From Diaporthe sp. PMI_573 (lineage: Eukaryota; Ascomycota; Sordariomycetes; Diaporthales; Diaporthaceae): a stretch of DNA of 64,000 nt. Below are positions 24,502-35,752 of this stretch, piece after piece (positions within the stretch are counted from its first letter, which is position 1; every line of letters starts with the position of its first letter). The stretch is taken from contig JAJTUP010000036.1 of the NCBI GenBank assembly GCA_021399435.1, positions 682,001 through 746,000 on the forward strand. Reading direction: 5' to 3'. A model generated the notes under the pieces. It ran no database searches and had not been told where the DNA came from. It was given only the letters and a program-made list of their open reading frames with translations. Made by a program: the position numbers and the translations under genes.

Positions 24502-26670
24502 ATGGACATCACAACGACATTGTTCACGTTCATGCTGTGAGTATTTCTAATCTTCTTTTTTGGCTCCCGGGAAGCCGATGATTTTCATATGCTTTTCTTC
24601 CTTGTCTTGCTGCAATTTCATAAAGTTCTGCTTTTGGATTCCCCACCCGGCAATCCGCGCCTCCCTCGCTCTTGCCTCGCCCTGCTCGACCTCCGATTTC
24701 CCAACTACCGCAGTCGCGGTGTCGTCCTGCTTTTGGCCGACATGTTTCGGTTCAGGCGGCGAGGAGCGTCGTGAGTATTTGATGTTAGATCCCTCGTCAT
24801 CACAGACCCCAGCACCCCTACTCGCACTCGCATCGTGTTCTCTGCAAGGAATCGCTTAGGATTTGATCCCTGTCCGCATTCTGGTCGGGTATCAGCACAG
24901 CCGTGCGGGTACCTGAAGGTTCTGTCGTGCCAGTCAGCCTTAGTACCCTTCGGGCAAATATGCTTTCTGGGGATCTCGTTAAGTTTTCCTTGCGAGCCAC
25001 ATGGCGTGCCTGTTTCCCACCGGCGGCCGCCTTATCGGGCGTCACCAGACGCCGGGAAATTGGCACCTGAACCGGCCAAGCCGGAGAGGCTGAAGCCTAT
25101 TGCCCAGCTGGCTCCACGCTGTCAGCAAAAGGAAACCTGGGGAATCATCGGACTCTCTTATAAATAAAACAATGCTGTTCCCCCGGATGTTGGCTGACTA
25201 GTAAATACACCAACAGTGAAACACACCCTTCAGTACAATCAGTCTCGCTGGTTGGGTCTTGGGACAACTTCGAAAGACCATACACAATGGAACGTGACAG
25301 CCGACGCGACCGGAGGCAATGGCGTGGATGCTATGTTTTCAAGGACGTCATTTATGACGGAGAACGGCCAGGATCATCTCGAAGGAATGGTGGCCTGAAG
25401 ATGGGCCAGCCTTACTATTATTACGTGAGTTGGTGGCTGGGTGTTGGTTACTCAACCCTGTCAAAGGGCACTTTTGTCCACTAACACTGAACAGTACGAA
25501 CTGGACGGATGCGTCGAGACTCATGATCCTTCGCTCCCCACAACGACGGCATGCCCATATCTACCTGGCCAGACTGTAAATATGATGTGGGTGCCGACAG
25601 AAAAGTCGGACAGGAAACGAAGTGCATCCCTCAGCTCAGTACGACGCGAAGACTTCAAGACGATGTCGCCCCAAGACAAGTACAGCACGCCTAGGCCGGC
25701 CCCTTCCGCCGAGTTGCTGAGCCCAGCCTACCGGCCCACCACCTCTCAGGTGCCCGTCCGGACCCTTAAGCACAAGCGTTCCGACCGCTCCATCTCACCA
25801 ACTCCCAGCTGGTGGTCGCCACGGAAACTCTTCACCCGCAAGAACAGTGTCTCGTCACAAGCCAGCAGCGACAGGCATTCTGATGATGCATCGGTGGCTG
25901 GTGATGAGCAGCGCCAAAGTGTTGGCTCCTCTTCCTCAGAGGGTAGCCGGACCCGACCCATGTCACCAGACTCGCTACGAAGGTTCCTCTCCGACGACAC
26001 GTCAGTGGTGACACCGCCGGCCGACGACGCGGAGCGTCTCTTCCTGTCCATCCCTGATGATATCGCCGAGGAGGATGATGACAACTTCGCAACCTCTGCT
26101 GCCTCCGAGACCGGCCCAAAGACCATCCTGTCGCCGCCGCCACCTGTTTCTCGCAACTACTCTTCAAACACCCTTCGCCGGCTACCCGAGAACGAGTCGG
26201 TCGTCACCCTTACCGAGGAAAAGCCCGCAACAGCGGTCGCACGGCCGCAGCAGATGCACTTCGACGATGAAAAGGACACCCCTACTTCGCGCTTCTCCTT
26301 CTCGTCCGACGAGGGCTCCATTTACGGGGATGATGAGACAGATGCCACGTCGCCCGAAACTGACGCCGAGGCCGAGATCCCATCTTTCTACCACTCCGAA
26401 GCCGAGGAGGACGAGACAGACTCGGACACCCTCTCACCACCAGCCGCCTTCCAAACGTCAAAGTCAGGCCTTACCATGGGCCGCGAATCGCTCGAGCAGT
26501 CGCTCGCCGACGCGTTTCAGGGCTACCGCCTGCCGCGGACGTCGATGGACGGCAACAACAAGGTCCCTGTCTCCGTTGTCCCCAGCCCGCCGCTGCTGGC
26601 CGCCCCTGCTGGCTCGGTGGTGGATGACTTCATGAGCGAGATGAACAACTTCCAGAGCAAGTGGATTTGA
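24502..26670 (+). CDS. CBM48/AMPK-beta-type glycogen-binding-like (E-set) protein
   Basis: Exons are 24502-24536, 24756-24770, 25217-25424 and 25495-26670, giving 1434 nt and 477 residues with every phase consistent. The joined N-terminus is MDITTTLFTFMLRRGASE. It is followed by an E-set/CBM48-like fold: VQSVSLVGSWDNF, RRQWRGCYVFKDVIYDG, YYYYYELDG, then TTACPYLPGQTVNMMWVP (about residues 20-120). The rest is a long, Ser/Pro/Asp/Glu-rich, probably disordered tail with many potential phosphosites. Exon 2 is only 15 nt. The role is unknown; sugar or glycogen binding is suggested by the fold only. An ATG at 24742 reads in frame through exon 2, offering an alternative first exon. Confidence 0.8.
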
Positions 26671-28410
26671 ACCAGTCCATTACTGCATACCTACCTTCAT
26701 ACCTACATACTACCGCACCACTACCGCACCATCTATTTCTCATGTACCTGATCACTATTCTCATTTGTCACAACATGCATGGCACGGAGTTGGATTAAAA
26801 GCGAGCGAGCGAGCAATTGGGGACAATCTAGACTGTCTCACTTCCCATGTGTCAAATACAGCACACAAATTGCGGGAATTTCCTTTTTGGCTTATTTCCT
26901 CGCAGAACCAAAATACCCTGGGCTTAATCCTACTTTGTTGCATTTAGGGGGACCGGATGGGGGGGTGTGAACATCTGTTGGGTCGGATGACGAGATGGCT
27001 GGCACTTGCGCAATTGGGTCACCAGGTGACGGCGCCTTTGCCGGAGCAGGCGGTAGATAGAAAGATCCGAACAATCCAAGACATTGACGGAGCCAAGCTT
27101 GCCCTTACCCCGTACCTGCATTTGTGACTGTTCCAGTCCCATGTGGGCCAATCTGTGCAAGGCAGAGATGCAGTCTCAAAACGGCGGCTGACACTTTTAG
27201 CGGACGGCACGAACAAAGACATTGCGACGCATGCGACGCTGACATGTCCTGTCACTTCATTGCCCTCAGCCTTACAGTACGCATATTGACGGAGCGCATG
27301 CTAAATCGCCAGCCGATCGGCACACACGCTACAGCCACGTGGTTCTCCCCGCGGCTACACAGCACTCGGGGAGCAGATCGTCACTTTGGTTGAGCTATCG
27401 CCCCAGCCCCCAAAAACACAGCTCCACGGGGTAGGGGCTGGGTTGAGCTTGTCACCAAATCCTATCCTCGCCCTCGGGGGCCCGTGAGCTCCGCGCGCGG
27501 ACTCGGGGGTTGGGCATTTCTCGGGGATAAAACGCGCCCCCGAGGTCCCCAATTGATCAGTCTGCCCCCGCTGGTGACCGGCCCCGAAAAGAAGCCCGAA
27601 GGACCATATTTTACAAGCCGGGGATTATTTAGAGTTTTTGGTTTTTGGTTTGATTTCGCGGATCACCCTCATCAGGTATTTACACCCCCCTCCCCGCCTG
27701 CTACGTTCTGTGTTTGCGGCACTGCGAAGGTGTCAGCCGGCGAGTCATTACTGGGGTTTGGCTCTTTAAGGTTTCTCGCGTGCCAACCCACGTGGCTGGT
27801 CGGTGTGGTCTGGACTATGGGTTAATTTCCCAACAGCTATCCCGGCACTTCTTATGTGCAGGAATATTTGATCTCATTGGACCGTGGTGAACGTAACGCT
27901 AGAACACGCAATATTGCTTTCCTCATCACAGCCTGCATGTCACTCCCGTCTTCATTTGCTAGAGTTCCAGGTGGCAAGGCAGTGTTTTGATTACATTGGC
28001 GGCACTCAATCCATGAGGAGCTGTGAACCTTCCCTCGGCTCTTGTTTGGACGACATTTCTCGTCATCGGTAGTTGGTGGCCTCGTCTCAGCCCAACGTTG
28101 TGGATGATAATTACGCAGCATTGTGATCTGCCGAGTCTGATAATTACCAATGCAACATACATACGTAGATTGGGCTCGAGTGTCCAATAATGCGAAATCA
28201 AAGCTGTACCATCAATAAAATTAAGCCATCGGTTGCATCTGCAATTAGTAATGTGTGCAGATGCAGGCAGGCAAGAAAGCACGTTGATTGATCAAGGTCC
28301 GGGGACCAAGACAATTGAATAACTAAGTATAGTCCGCGGATAAGCCTGTGGTATTGATTGCTCTGCTGAACCATTTGCACTATTTGGACTTCAGGACGCC
28401 GCAGTATCAT
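26671..28410. other. Intergenic region, no gene seen
   Basis: Lies between the 3' ends of two convergent genes. It holds a TACCTAC-like short repeat right after the CBM48 stop and a small dyad GTCACCAGGTGAC near 27017. No coding frame has support. Confidence 0.4.
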
Positions 28411-28767
28411 TTATCCAGCTCTAAACACCAATCCTGCATAAGCCATTGTCAAGATCCAACCAAACAAAAGGCAATAGCAGAGTGCCAGCGTCTTCTCAAC
28501 CACCTTCTCAAAACCGGCCAGCTCGAACACAGTTTGGGCTAGCATTGAGAGGAGCAGGATATATACGGCGCTGCAGTAGGAAGTAGTTAGCGGGAATATC
28601 AATCGAGCCTTTTCCCAACTGACGAAAAGGGCCCTTAAGGGAAAGGTCAACACTTACGGCATGTGACTGCGGGCAATACGGTTAATCAGGCCACTCACGC
28701 CTGTGTGTCTTCGGGGCTGGTTGAGTGGAACCGGACGCCCAGATCTCGCGTGGGGATGGCAGCACAT
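28411..28767 (-). CDS. Small predicted two-span membrane protein
   Basis: I do not recognise the family. Exons 28658-28767 and 28411-28570 are joined by an 87-nt GTAAGT...CTGCAG intron with a CTAAC branch site, encoding 89 residues. The join gives a continuous sequence ARSHMPAVYILLLSMLAQ. Two hydrophobic spans follow the basic N-terminal part (QPRRHTGVSGLINRIARSH): AVYILLLSMLAQTVFELAG and LALCYCLLFGWILTMAYAGLVF. An ATG at 28805 begins a different frame that overlaps this start (MVERHTSDKEEAQD), so initiation is uncertain. The well-formed intron and coherent hydrophobic profile argue for a real gene. Confidence 0.5.
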
Positions 28768-29641
28768 CCTGGGCTTCCTCCTTGTCGGAGGTGTGGCGCT
28801 CTACCATGTTGAAATAACAATAGTTTCAAGGAGGCAGTATCGCGGGCGATGATGCTAGTCCCAGCATCGACGAAACGAGTTGAGCAGGAATGAAGCAGGA
28901 GAATTTGTATGGGTTAACGAATGAAGTGCATCTGGGCTACTGAAGAAGAGAAAAAAGCAGGCACTCTCTCTGCACTGAAAAACACTGAGATATCGCAGTG
29001 ATAGTGGCCTGTGAATTGCCTCGGTGACTCACATGGCACAGTATTCGAGGGGCAGAGGCAGAGGCGCAGACAGACAGCCAAGAGGGAGCCAGCAACCACC
29101 TTTACTCGCCCAAGTTCCCACTGAAAGCTAGGCAAAGCTTGTTGGTCTGACGGCTTCGATAGATCACAAAACCGGTGGGGAAGCCACTGGAAAGTGGAGA
29201 ATAGACGCCCAAGCGAGTCTGCGCTACGAATAGGCGCGAATGAGGCTGTACATGTGGATATGTGATCATGGTCAGCCACATTGATGTTGTGCTGACCGCC
29301 GGCGGCAGTAATCTCACAACCTGACCTGACAGCCTGAATCCTCCTGAGCTCCATTATTTACAAGCCTAAGCCGAAAATGATTGCTCTCCAGCCATCTTTG
29401 ACTGTGACAGGATGATTCTCGCCTATAAGACAGCCCTTTCCGTTGTTCCGGTGTTGCGCTTTCTTCTAGATGGAGCTTGGCAAGAAAGCCGAGCTTCAAT
29501 GGGCCATGCATGCTTCACCTCGTACTATCTTGTCAATCAAGTTGATGTCGGCACCTCTCTCCCACTAATTCTTAACCAAGTCATGGAATCAAGCTATAAC
29601 TTGTGCTTCACATACTATCATGGCAACAAAAACAAAAAGCT
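28768..29641. other. Intergenic region, no gene seen
   Basis: A stretch of moderate AT content between the small membrane protein and the tRNA. The frames are short and unconvincing. Confidence 0.4.
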
Positions 29642-29746
29642 CGACGCCGGCATGATTCGAACATGCGCCTCCGAAGAGAATAGATAACCAGAATCACTCA
29701 ATGAGTAGTTCTAGTCTATCGCATTAGACCACTCTGCCACGGCGCC
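29642..29746 (-). tRNA. tRNA-Ser (anticodon AGA) with intron
   Basis: Read on the minus strand, the acceptor stem GGCGCCG pairs with CGGCGTC (one G-T pair) and leaves a discriminator G. The D-arm is GCA/TGC around a GG-containing loop. The anticodon stem ATAGA pairs with TCTAT. The long variable arm CTC-TTCG-GAG marks a class II (serine) tRNA. The T-arm is GCATG-TTCGAAT-CATGC. The anticodon AGA is at 29710-29712. A 23-nt intron (29686-29708) sits after position 37. Removing it gives the standard serine loop CTAGAAA. The intron contains TTCT, able to pair with the anticodon as in typical pre-tRNAs. Confidence 0.93.
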
Positions 29747-30193
29747 TTGATGGAAACAGAGATCCGCGAAAGGCATCATAGACTTCATGATTAGTTGTCT
29801 GGGTGAAAGACAACAGGAAACCTACCTCCGACTACACTTGTATATATCCTCATTTGATTGAAGACCAGTCAGCTAAGCTTACTGCTATATGGCTTCTTAT
29901 TTATGGCTCAGCCGTCTATTAGTAGAGTATATATACGTGTTAGAACTTAAAAGTACCTATTGAAGGCTTTCGTGAGATCGCTCATACCAGCTTTCAGACC
30001 CCGCCCCAGCCCTCTCAGCATCATTGCAAGATGCAGGCAGGTTTTATAGCATGTCTTGGAAGAGAGACTAAAACAACCTCTTCCACTTGACCAAATGAGG
30101 CAATGAAACTGTGTTCAAAGATTGAAAATCACCGCTGGATTTACCAGTTGTTGTCATGCCCACCAACCACAGCTGCGTTGATGAATGTCGTCG
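29747..30193. other. AT-rich intergenic region
   Basis: 447 bp of AT-rich sequence between the tRNA and a metallophosphoesterase, with no coding signal. Confidence 0.4.
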
Positions 30194-31120
30194 TCAGATC
30201 CACTGCCCGCGGTTGAAACCCTCGAAACAGCAACGCAAGCTCTTCCCAGATCGTGCGAGCCAACATCCAGCCCACTGTCCCCCAGCTGCCCAGCCAATCA
30301 TGACGTCTTCGTACGCTCTCTGCATACCATCCAGGACGGCATCCTCACGCCCATATGATGTGTGGATATGACCAAAGACGTGTAATTTTGGTCTGATCCT
30401 TGCAACTTCCCCAGACAAGTATGGACAGCCCGCCCTGTGGAAATCACGGGCATCAAGATGGAACTTTGGCGGCCCATGGGTAACAAGAATGTCTGGTTTC
30501 ATGCGTACTAAGGGAGCAAATATTTCGGCCCAAAAATGGGGATCTGGGCTGTACTGAAAAGCCGACGTGCCATATTGAGGTGTGAATGGGCTGCCATATG
30601 TTATGAGCCTTCGCGCGGAAGAGACGGTTCGCTCTGCTGTCGATGTAGTCTCGAATACACTCGCGTTGTCCGGATTCCGTGGGAAGTCGAGCGTGGTGGA
30701 CGAATTCTGGAGGTAGATTACGCTCCCCCAGTCTAAGTCCTCTTTCGACTGTGAGGATCCGTATCTCCTTTCTGGATGTTTCTCAAGGAACTCTCCGTCC
30801 AGCAGCACGTCATGGTTTCCGGCAACGAAAACCTTGTATCTATGTGCCTGCGACGACAGCCAACTCAGCTCCGTTTGTATCTCGTCGAATGATCCGTTCT
30901 CGGTCAGGTCGCCGGCATGGATGAGGACATCACCGAATGGGAGTTGCGGTCGGGTGTTGTGTGTATCAGAGACGCAGACGACTCTGACTGTATCTTCATG
31001 TGAGGGTTGCGCTGCGGTGTGGACACAAGCTGAGTACAGTTTGAGAAGCCGCTGCGCAACACACCGTTTCCGCTGGCCTGGAAGCTTAATGCTGCTGAGC
31101 GGCCGCGCCTGAGAGGTCAT
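30194..31120 (-). CDS. Calcineurin-like metallophosphoesterase (MPPED type)
   Basis: Single exon of 308 residues from the ATG at 31120; an upstream TTG in frame is not used. The binuclear-metal motifs appear in order: VSDTHN, HAGDLTE, VAGNHD, VTHGPP and FGHIHTSYG. Together with the compact size these place it with the small MPPED1/2-like phosphodiesterases found in many fungi. The substrate is unknown. It has no signal peptide or membrane span. It is divergent from the broken metallophosphoesterase at 31647, which belongs to a different subgroup, so the two are not a recent duplicate pair. Confidence 0.85.
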   Translation of the reverse strand: MTSQARPLSSIKLPGQRKRCVAQRLLKLYSACVHTAAQPSHEDTVRVVCVSDTHNTRPQLPFGDVLIHAGDLTENGSFDEIQTELSWLSSQAHRYKVFVAGNHDVLLDGEFLEKHPERRYGSSQSKEDLDWGSVIYLQNSSTTLDFPRNPDNASVFETTSTAERTVSSARRLITYGSPFTPQYGTSAFQYSPDPHFWAEIFAPLVRMKPDILVTHGPPKFHLDARDFHRAGCPYLSGEVARIRPKLHVFGHIHTSYGREDAVLDGMQRAYEDVMIGWAAGGQWAGCWLARSGKSLRCCFEGFNRGQWI

Positions 31121-31646
31121 ACCAATATTCAATATGCTCAAGGAAAATTAAAGCTTGCATCGAGAATAGCTCTGCCGCAAAAGGTAGCCCATGTATATTG
31201 ATGCCGAGTCTTGGGAGTGCAGTGCGGCATAGGGAGAGGGAGACATCGCCTTTCAAGTTTGGAGTCTGTCGACAGATCCCGATTCACTGGCTCAGCCTGT
31301 GGCCTGGTGAATCAACGAATCAGAAACGCCACAGGATCGCCAGGACCAACAAGCACACTTTGACAGTTTCACACCAGCTTGACAACAACTCGCCGGGCAA
31401 GTTCGTCGACTTATGTAGCAGAGCTATCGGATCGGAAGACCGTTCCAGCCGGGAGCCATTCAATGTTCGCGCCAGGTTCATGAGCATGCCATTTGACGCC
31501 TCCAGCTGCTGTAGTTTCCACTTCTGTCAAATGCGGTTGCCACAACGACTGGTCGCCTGTTTTGAAGACTGTAGGTGGGAGACGGACCTGGTGTCAAGGC
31601 CAACAACCACGCTCAGCCCGAACCTTTCTCAACTTGGTCCTAGGAG
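31121..31646. other. Divergent intergenic region between two metallophosphoesterase loci
   Basis: 526 bp between the intact (-) and broken (+) metallophosphoesterase genes. No other gene is seen. Confidence 0.4.
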
Positions 31647-32524
31647 ATGGACGCATTGAAAAGACACATCCGAACCCTTGAGTCACGGATTCGAGGGCCT
31701 TCGCCATCAACACAAAGCTGTCCTGCCTTTCAATCTATGTCCGACCTCCACCTCGAAGTCGGTCAACAGTACCTCATCTTCGACTTCGACGTCACCGCTC
31801 CTAACCTCATTCTAGCTGGAGACATCGGCCGGCTCATCGACTACGAGTCCTACGTCTCGTTGCTGCAGAAAAGAATTTCCCGCTACGAGCATGTGATTCT
31901 CGTTCTTGGAAACCACGAGTTCTAGGGTCTGTCCTTCCTAGCCGGCCTCGCGCGAGTACGGGCGCTTGAGAAGGAGCCAGTATTGGAAGGAAAACTGATC
32001 CTTCTCCAGCAGAACATCTTCTCTTTTGAGGATGAAGGGTTGATCGTTGTGGGCTGCTCTCTTTGGTCATTCATTCCTGAGCATTTGGCGGCTGCCGTTG
32101 CAGCTGTTCTGAATGACTTCAAGAAGTTTGAGAGTTGGAGTGTTGAGATTCACAATGCTGCCCACTCTGAAGACTTTGCATGGTTACGGCAGGAGGTTCA
32201 GCGTTGCAAGCCGTGCACAAGGATCATCGCCGTGACGCATCATGCTCCTCTGATCGACGGGACAGCTAGTCCTGAGCACAAAATCAGCCGGATCAGATCA
32301 GCTTTTGATACAGATCTTTTGTGTAGAACGAGAGCAAATCTTTCAACCCAAGTCAAGTATTGGGTCTTGGACACACGCATTGGACGACGAATTTCAAAGT
32401 GAAGGGCACACAGGTGATCAGCAACCAGCGAGGGTACGTCTTCCCGGGGAGCAACGTACGACTGCGAGTGGAAGCGCATGAACCGAATCACACGTCCGAT
32501 GCCAAAAGAGCAATTAGGCTCTGA
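31647..32524 (+). pseudogene. Broken metallophosphoesterase
   Basis: The frame starts MDALKRHIRTLESRIRG and soon shows SDLHLEVGQQY, LILAGDIGRLIDY and VLVLGNHEF, the first metal-site motifs of fungal Ser/Thr-phosphatase-like proteins. A TAG at 31923-31925 then interrupts where homologues have a Tyr codon after NHEF. The same frame continues with VTHHAPL. Near 32367 one base appears to be missing, so that the GHTHWTTNFKV motif is found only in another frame, which runs to a TGA at 32522-32524. One nonsense and one frameshift remove the essential GHxH site in any simple product. A sequencing error cannot be excluded for either. Confidence 0.8.
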
Positions 32525-33255
32525 GGTGTTCTGGTTACATTACAAATCCGATTTGAAGACACAGAGGTTCGAGAACTGCTGATCGAGATATATACCCAGG
32601 TTGTTACGATTTGCTTTACCTCAGCTGACCATTCCCCCCCCCGGGGGGGGGGGGGTTGCTCACTCTAAGGCCCAGCATTAAATTCTGACAGGTGAGTCAT
32701 GTGAAATATCTCAATCATCTCTGCCTAAGCAGAACACTGCATTTCTCAGCATTCTAGGACAATTCAGCTTTAAGAATCTGGCATAGATATTCGGATCAGA
32801 TGAACGCTCACACTAAATGGCGAAGAATATCGTCAAGACTGAACACATGGAACCGTCTTACAAATCTACCCTTTCTTTTATATATATCGGCTTGACGAGT
32901 CTGACTCAGACGACTGTTGTAGAACCATCGGTAAGAGAGAACCCACCGTTGCTTACTGCCCCTCTCAACACCCCTTGTACGGAGAAAGCGGGGACCATTA
33001 AGAGTCGCCAAGCCGTTCACGCCTCTCTGCTGTCTTCTTCCTGTTTTGTAAAAGATTCGGCGGGAGACTGTGAACACACTTTGGTGCCGTACCTTCTTCT
33101 ACGTCCGTGACATCCGCTCATCTGAGTTTGAATGTGGAATTCCTCAATTCATATATGACATGCAGTCACCTCCTACCTAGGTACCCAACAATCATCCCCT
33201 TTCCCTCAAGTCTCCAAACCCTGCATCTCGAGTACCACCCTCGCCGTCTTACATA
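32525..33255. other. Intergenic region with a C/G homopolymer junction
   Basis: Non-coding segment before the VOC gene. It contains a C9G13 tract at 32634-32655. The 100 bp before the VOC start are C/T-rich and look like a normal leader. Confidence 0.45.
32634..32655. repeat. C9G13 homopolymer junction
   Basis: Nine C residues directly followed by thirteen G residues. This perfect local palindrome could fold as a hairpin, and the G run could form a quadruplex. It is also a classic place for sequencing or assembly length errors. Confidence 0.8.
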
Positions 33256-33684
33256 ATGGCTTCTCTCATCGACTCTGTCTTCCTCACTGTACGTGATGTC
33301 TCCCGATCAGTTGCGTTTTATAAAAAGGCCCTGGCGCCCATGGGCATCATGTACGCCTTTGATTACGACGGCAAGAGCGCACCTTTCAACCATCCACGCT
33401 TGCACGGATTCGGCAAAGACGGGCGCATGTTCTTCTGGCTCAGGGAAGGCACTCCTAGCGAGACACATGTTGGATTTGCAGCTAAGACTCAGCAAGAGGT
33501 CAACTCTTGTTACGAAGCAGCGATAGGGGCTGGAGGGGCACCAAATAACGCAATGGGAGGCGCTCCATCAGCCAGAGTCTGGTATGACCCGACATACTAT
33601 GCAGCCAACGTACTCGACCCAGATGGGTATGATATAGAATTCACGTACAAGAAATTCCAACATCCTTGCCCAGGAACAGACTGA
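33256..33684 (+). CDS. VOC-superfamily (glyoxalase/bleomycin-resistance fold) protein
   Basis: Single exon of 142 residues. The VOC beta-alpha-beta-beta-beta pattern is clear: IDSVFLTVRDVSRSVAFYKKALAPMG at the start, HVGFAAKTQQEVNSCYEAAIGAGG in the middle, and the C-terminal YYAANVLDPDGYDIEFTYK, whose Glu is the usual metal-ligand position. Fungal relatives are annotated glyoxalase/dioxygenase, but the reaction cannot be read from the sequence. The start context is good (ACATAATGGC) and a pyrimidine-rich leader precedes it. Confidence 0.85.
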   Translation: MASLIDSVFLTVRDVSRSVAFYKKALAPMGIMYAFDYDGKSAPFNHPRLHGFGKDGRMFFWLREGTPSETHVGFAAKTQQEVNSCYEAAIGAGGAPNNAMGGAPSARVWYDPTYYAANVLDPDGYDIEFTYKKFQHPCPGTD

Positions 33685-35752
33685 GTCGAAGAATGGAATA
33701 GCAGGTGTTGTTTCAGCGATTGGGGCTATGGGGCAACTAGGACTGAAGATAAGATTGTTGGATGTGGCTAGCTAGGTACGTGAATGAAAAAGTCTATCAT
33801 AGTTCAAGACATTCATGCAGGCCATGGTGAAGGGTCGCAGGTACTGCACGGAGGCATCGCGGTAGCTTGTTTATGTTATACAAACTCAGGTGGTATACAA
33901 ATCGACTCTCTTGCCAGACACTCTTGCTAGCACCAAGGACATCATAAAATTTAGTAGTCCGAGTTTTCTGATAATAGTAGCTCGGATGAAAGCTCAGAAA
34001 GTAGTCTATTTGATCTAATTGCTCAAATACCAGACCATAATGAGTTTCGGAGTCCAGGTAGCCCTGGCGAGTGAGAACATGGGAGAAAAACCTTTGAAGG
34101 TTCAGGCCATCATTGAAATCACAACAGCCAAGAGGAGCATCATAATTCTAGTAGCCTTGGCGATATGGACCAGCAGTGCAGCTAAGATGGAAGAAAAGCT
34201 ACAAGCTGGACAAATAGAGCAACCCCACTACTAGTGAGTATATGAGTGAATTCAAGACATGTGTCATTGAAGCCGCAGACCGCACATGCTTTGATGTTGC
34301 CAGGGTTGTGAAATGGTTCGGCCTTGCCGTGTCCAAGGCCTCGCCGGCTTGCACAATTATTATTGATCACATGCAGCAATCTCAGCAAAGGGTAAGGGAG
34401 TCAGCCGGAGATACAATACGCACGGTGGTATGATTCCTCCCGAGAGGGAACCCTTGCCCCTTCGTCCCCATTGGAGAATTGGACACACTGTAAAGGCGAC
34501 AGCTGGCGCAGCTAACTTGTCCCCCTCTCAGCAGGCAATATCCTCCCCGGCACAACTCTAGTAATATTCCGAACGACGTCTATCGCGTCATTGTCACGCT
34601 ACAAAATTATTGATAATATTTCACGAGGATAGCCTCAGCATTTACCGTAATAGTCCGGCCAAATAAGGGAGGACGAAAGGTATAGCCCATGCCGTTATGA
34701 CAAAGCCCGTTGTGACGACGAACGTATCAGTTGCAAGCATGGTCTCACACCGCAAACTCGTTTGACCATGGCAGGCACAGGGAGAATGATTCATGAGCCT
34801 TCCTGAAGATTTCTCGGCCTTTGTATCTCACTCTCGGAAGCCAAGTAATGGGAGTATCAAAACCTTCGGGCCATATCAGAAACAGCATTATGGCCCGGCC
34901 GGAGGAGCCGACTTGCAGTCAGATGATTGCATGCGCCAAATATGCGATTCACGGCAACAGAACTACTCCGTCTTACCGCGGGCATATGACCAAATGAGAA
35001 CAGGTAGCCATCAAGGCCGCCGAATGCCGCGCGGCGTATAATTCCGGTCCGGGGCGAGAGGACCTAGCGTACATTCGCCCAGGATGCTTGCCATACATTA
35101 GAGTATATCATACGGAGCCTCCGAGTTCCTTTAATACATTGAACGCAGAGGATCGTTTTCGACTGGACGGTGTCGATACCCTACCGTATTAGATGACCGT
35201 TACTGTGGTGTTGATGAGACAGAGAGGGCTTCTCCAGACGAGGTCAGAGCAGTGATTACCACACAGATCAGGCCCGGTTCGCGTGCTTGACATGAAAATC
35301 AGTCGAGAAATTTCATTTTGATGGTAGAATGAGATCAACTATTCATTTTCAAGTGACTGGCCATTCTCCAGAGACAGAATTAGTTAGACTAGATGGCCCA
35401 AGTCGACTCGCCAACCACGTAGAGGCTCATCATAAAGCCACCCCCTTCTTCAAGTATTCTGGCAAGAAATAGTAAACCCAAGGGTGAGCTAAAATTCCAA
35501 CGTCCAACTCTCAATTATCAAGAACGCCATTCTTGTGTGCGATACGTGCTTCTAATCAATTGCTCGAGATCGAGGTTGCTCTCTAGTCGGGAAGGTGAAT
35601 GTCCAGGGGTCCAAGCTTTCTAAGCGGGAAGCACCCGATTAGATAGCGCAAAGCCGAGAGTAAAGATTCTGAGCGTCAACTCGTTTTCCCTGCTCTCCGT
35701 AATCAGCAGAAACAACAGGCCACAACAGAGACAAACAGCCGCCGAAGCAGCC
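33685..35752. other. AT-rich gene-poor interval
   Basis: About 2 kb of rather AT-rich sequence. Open frames are short and have no recognisable domain. The last 100 bp belong to the TIM8 leader. It may hold very old, unrecognisable sequence. Confidence 0.4.
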
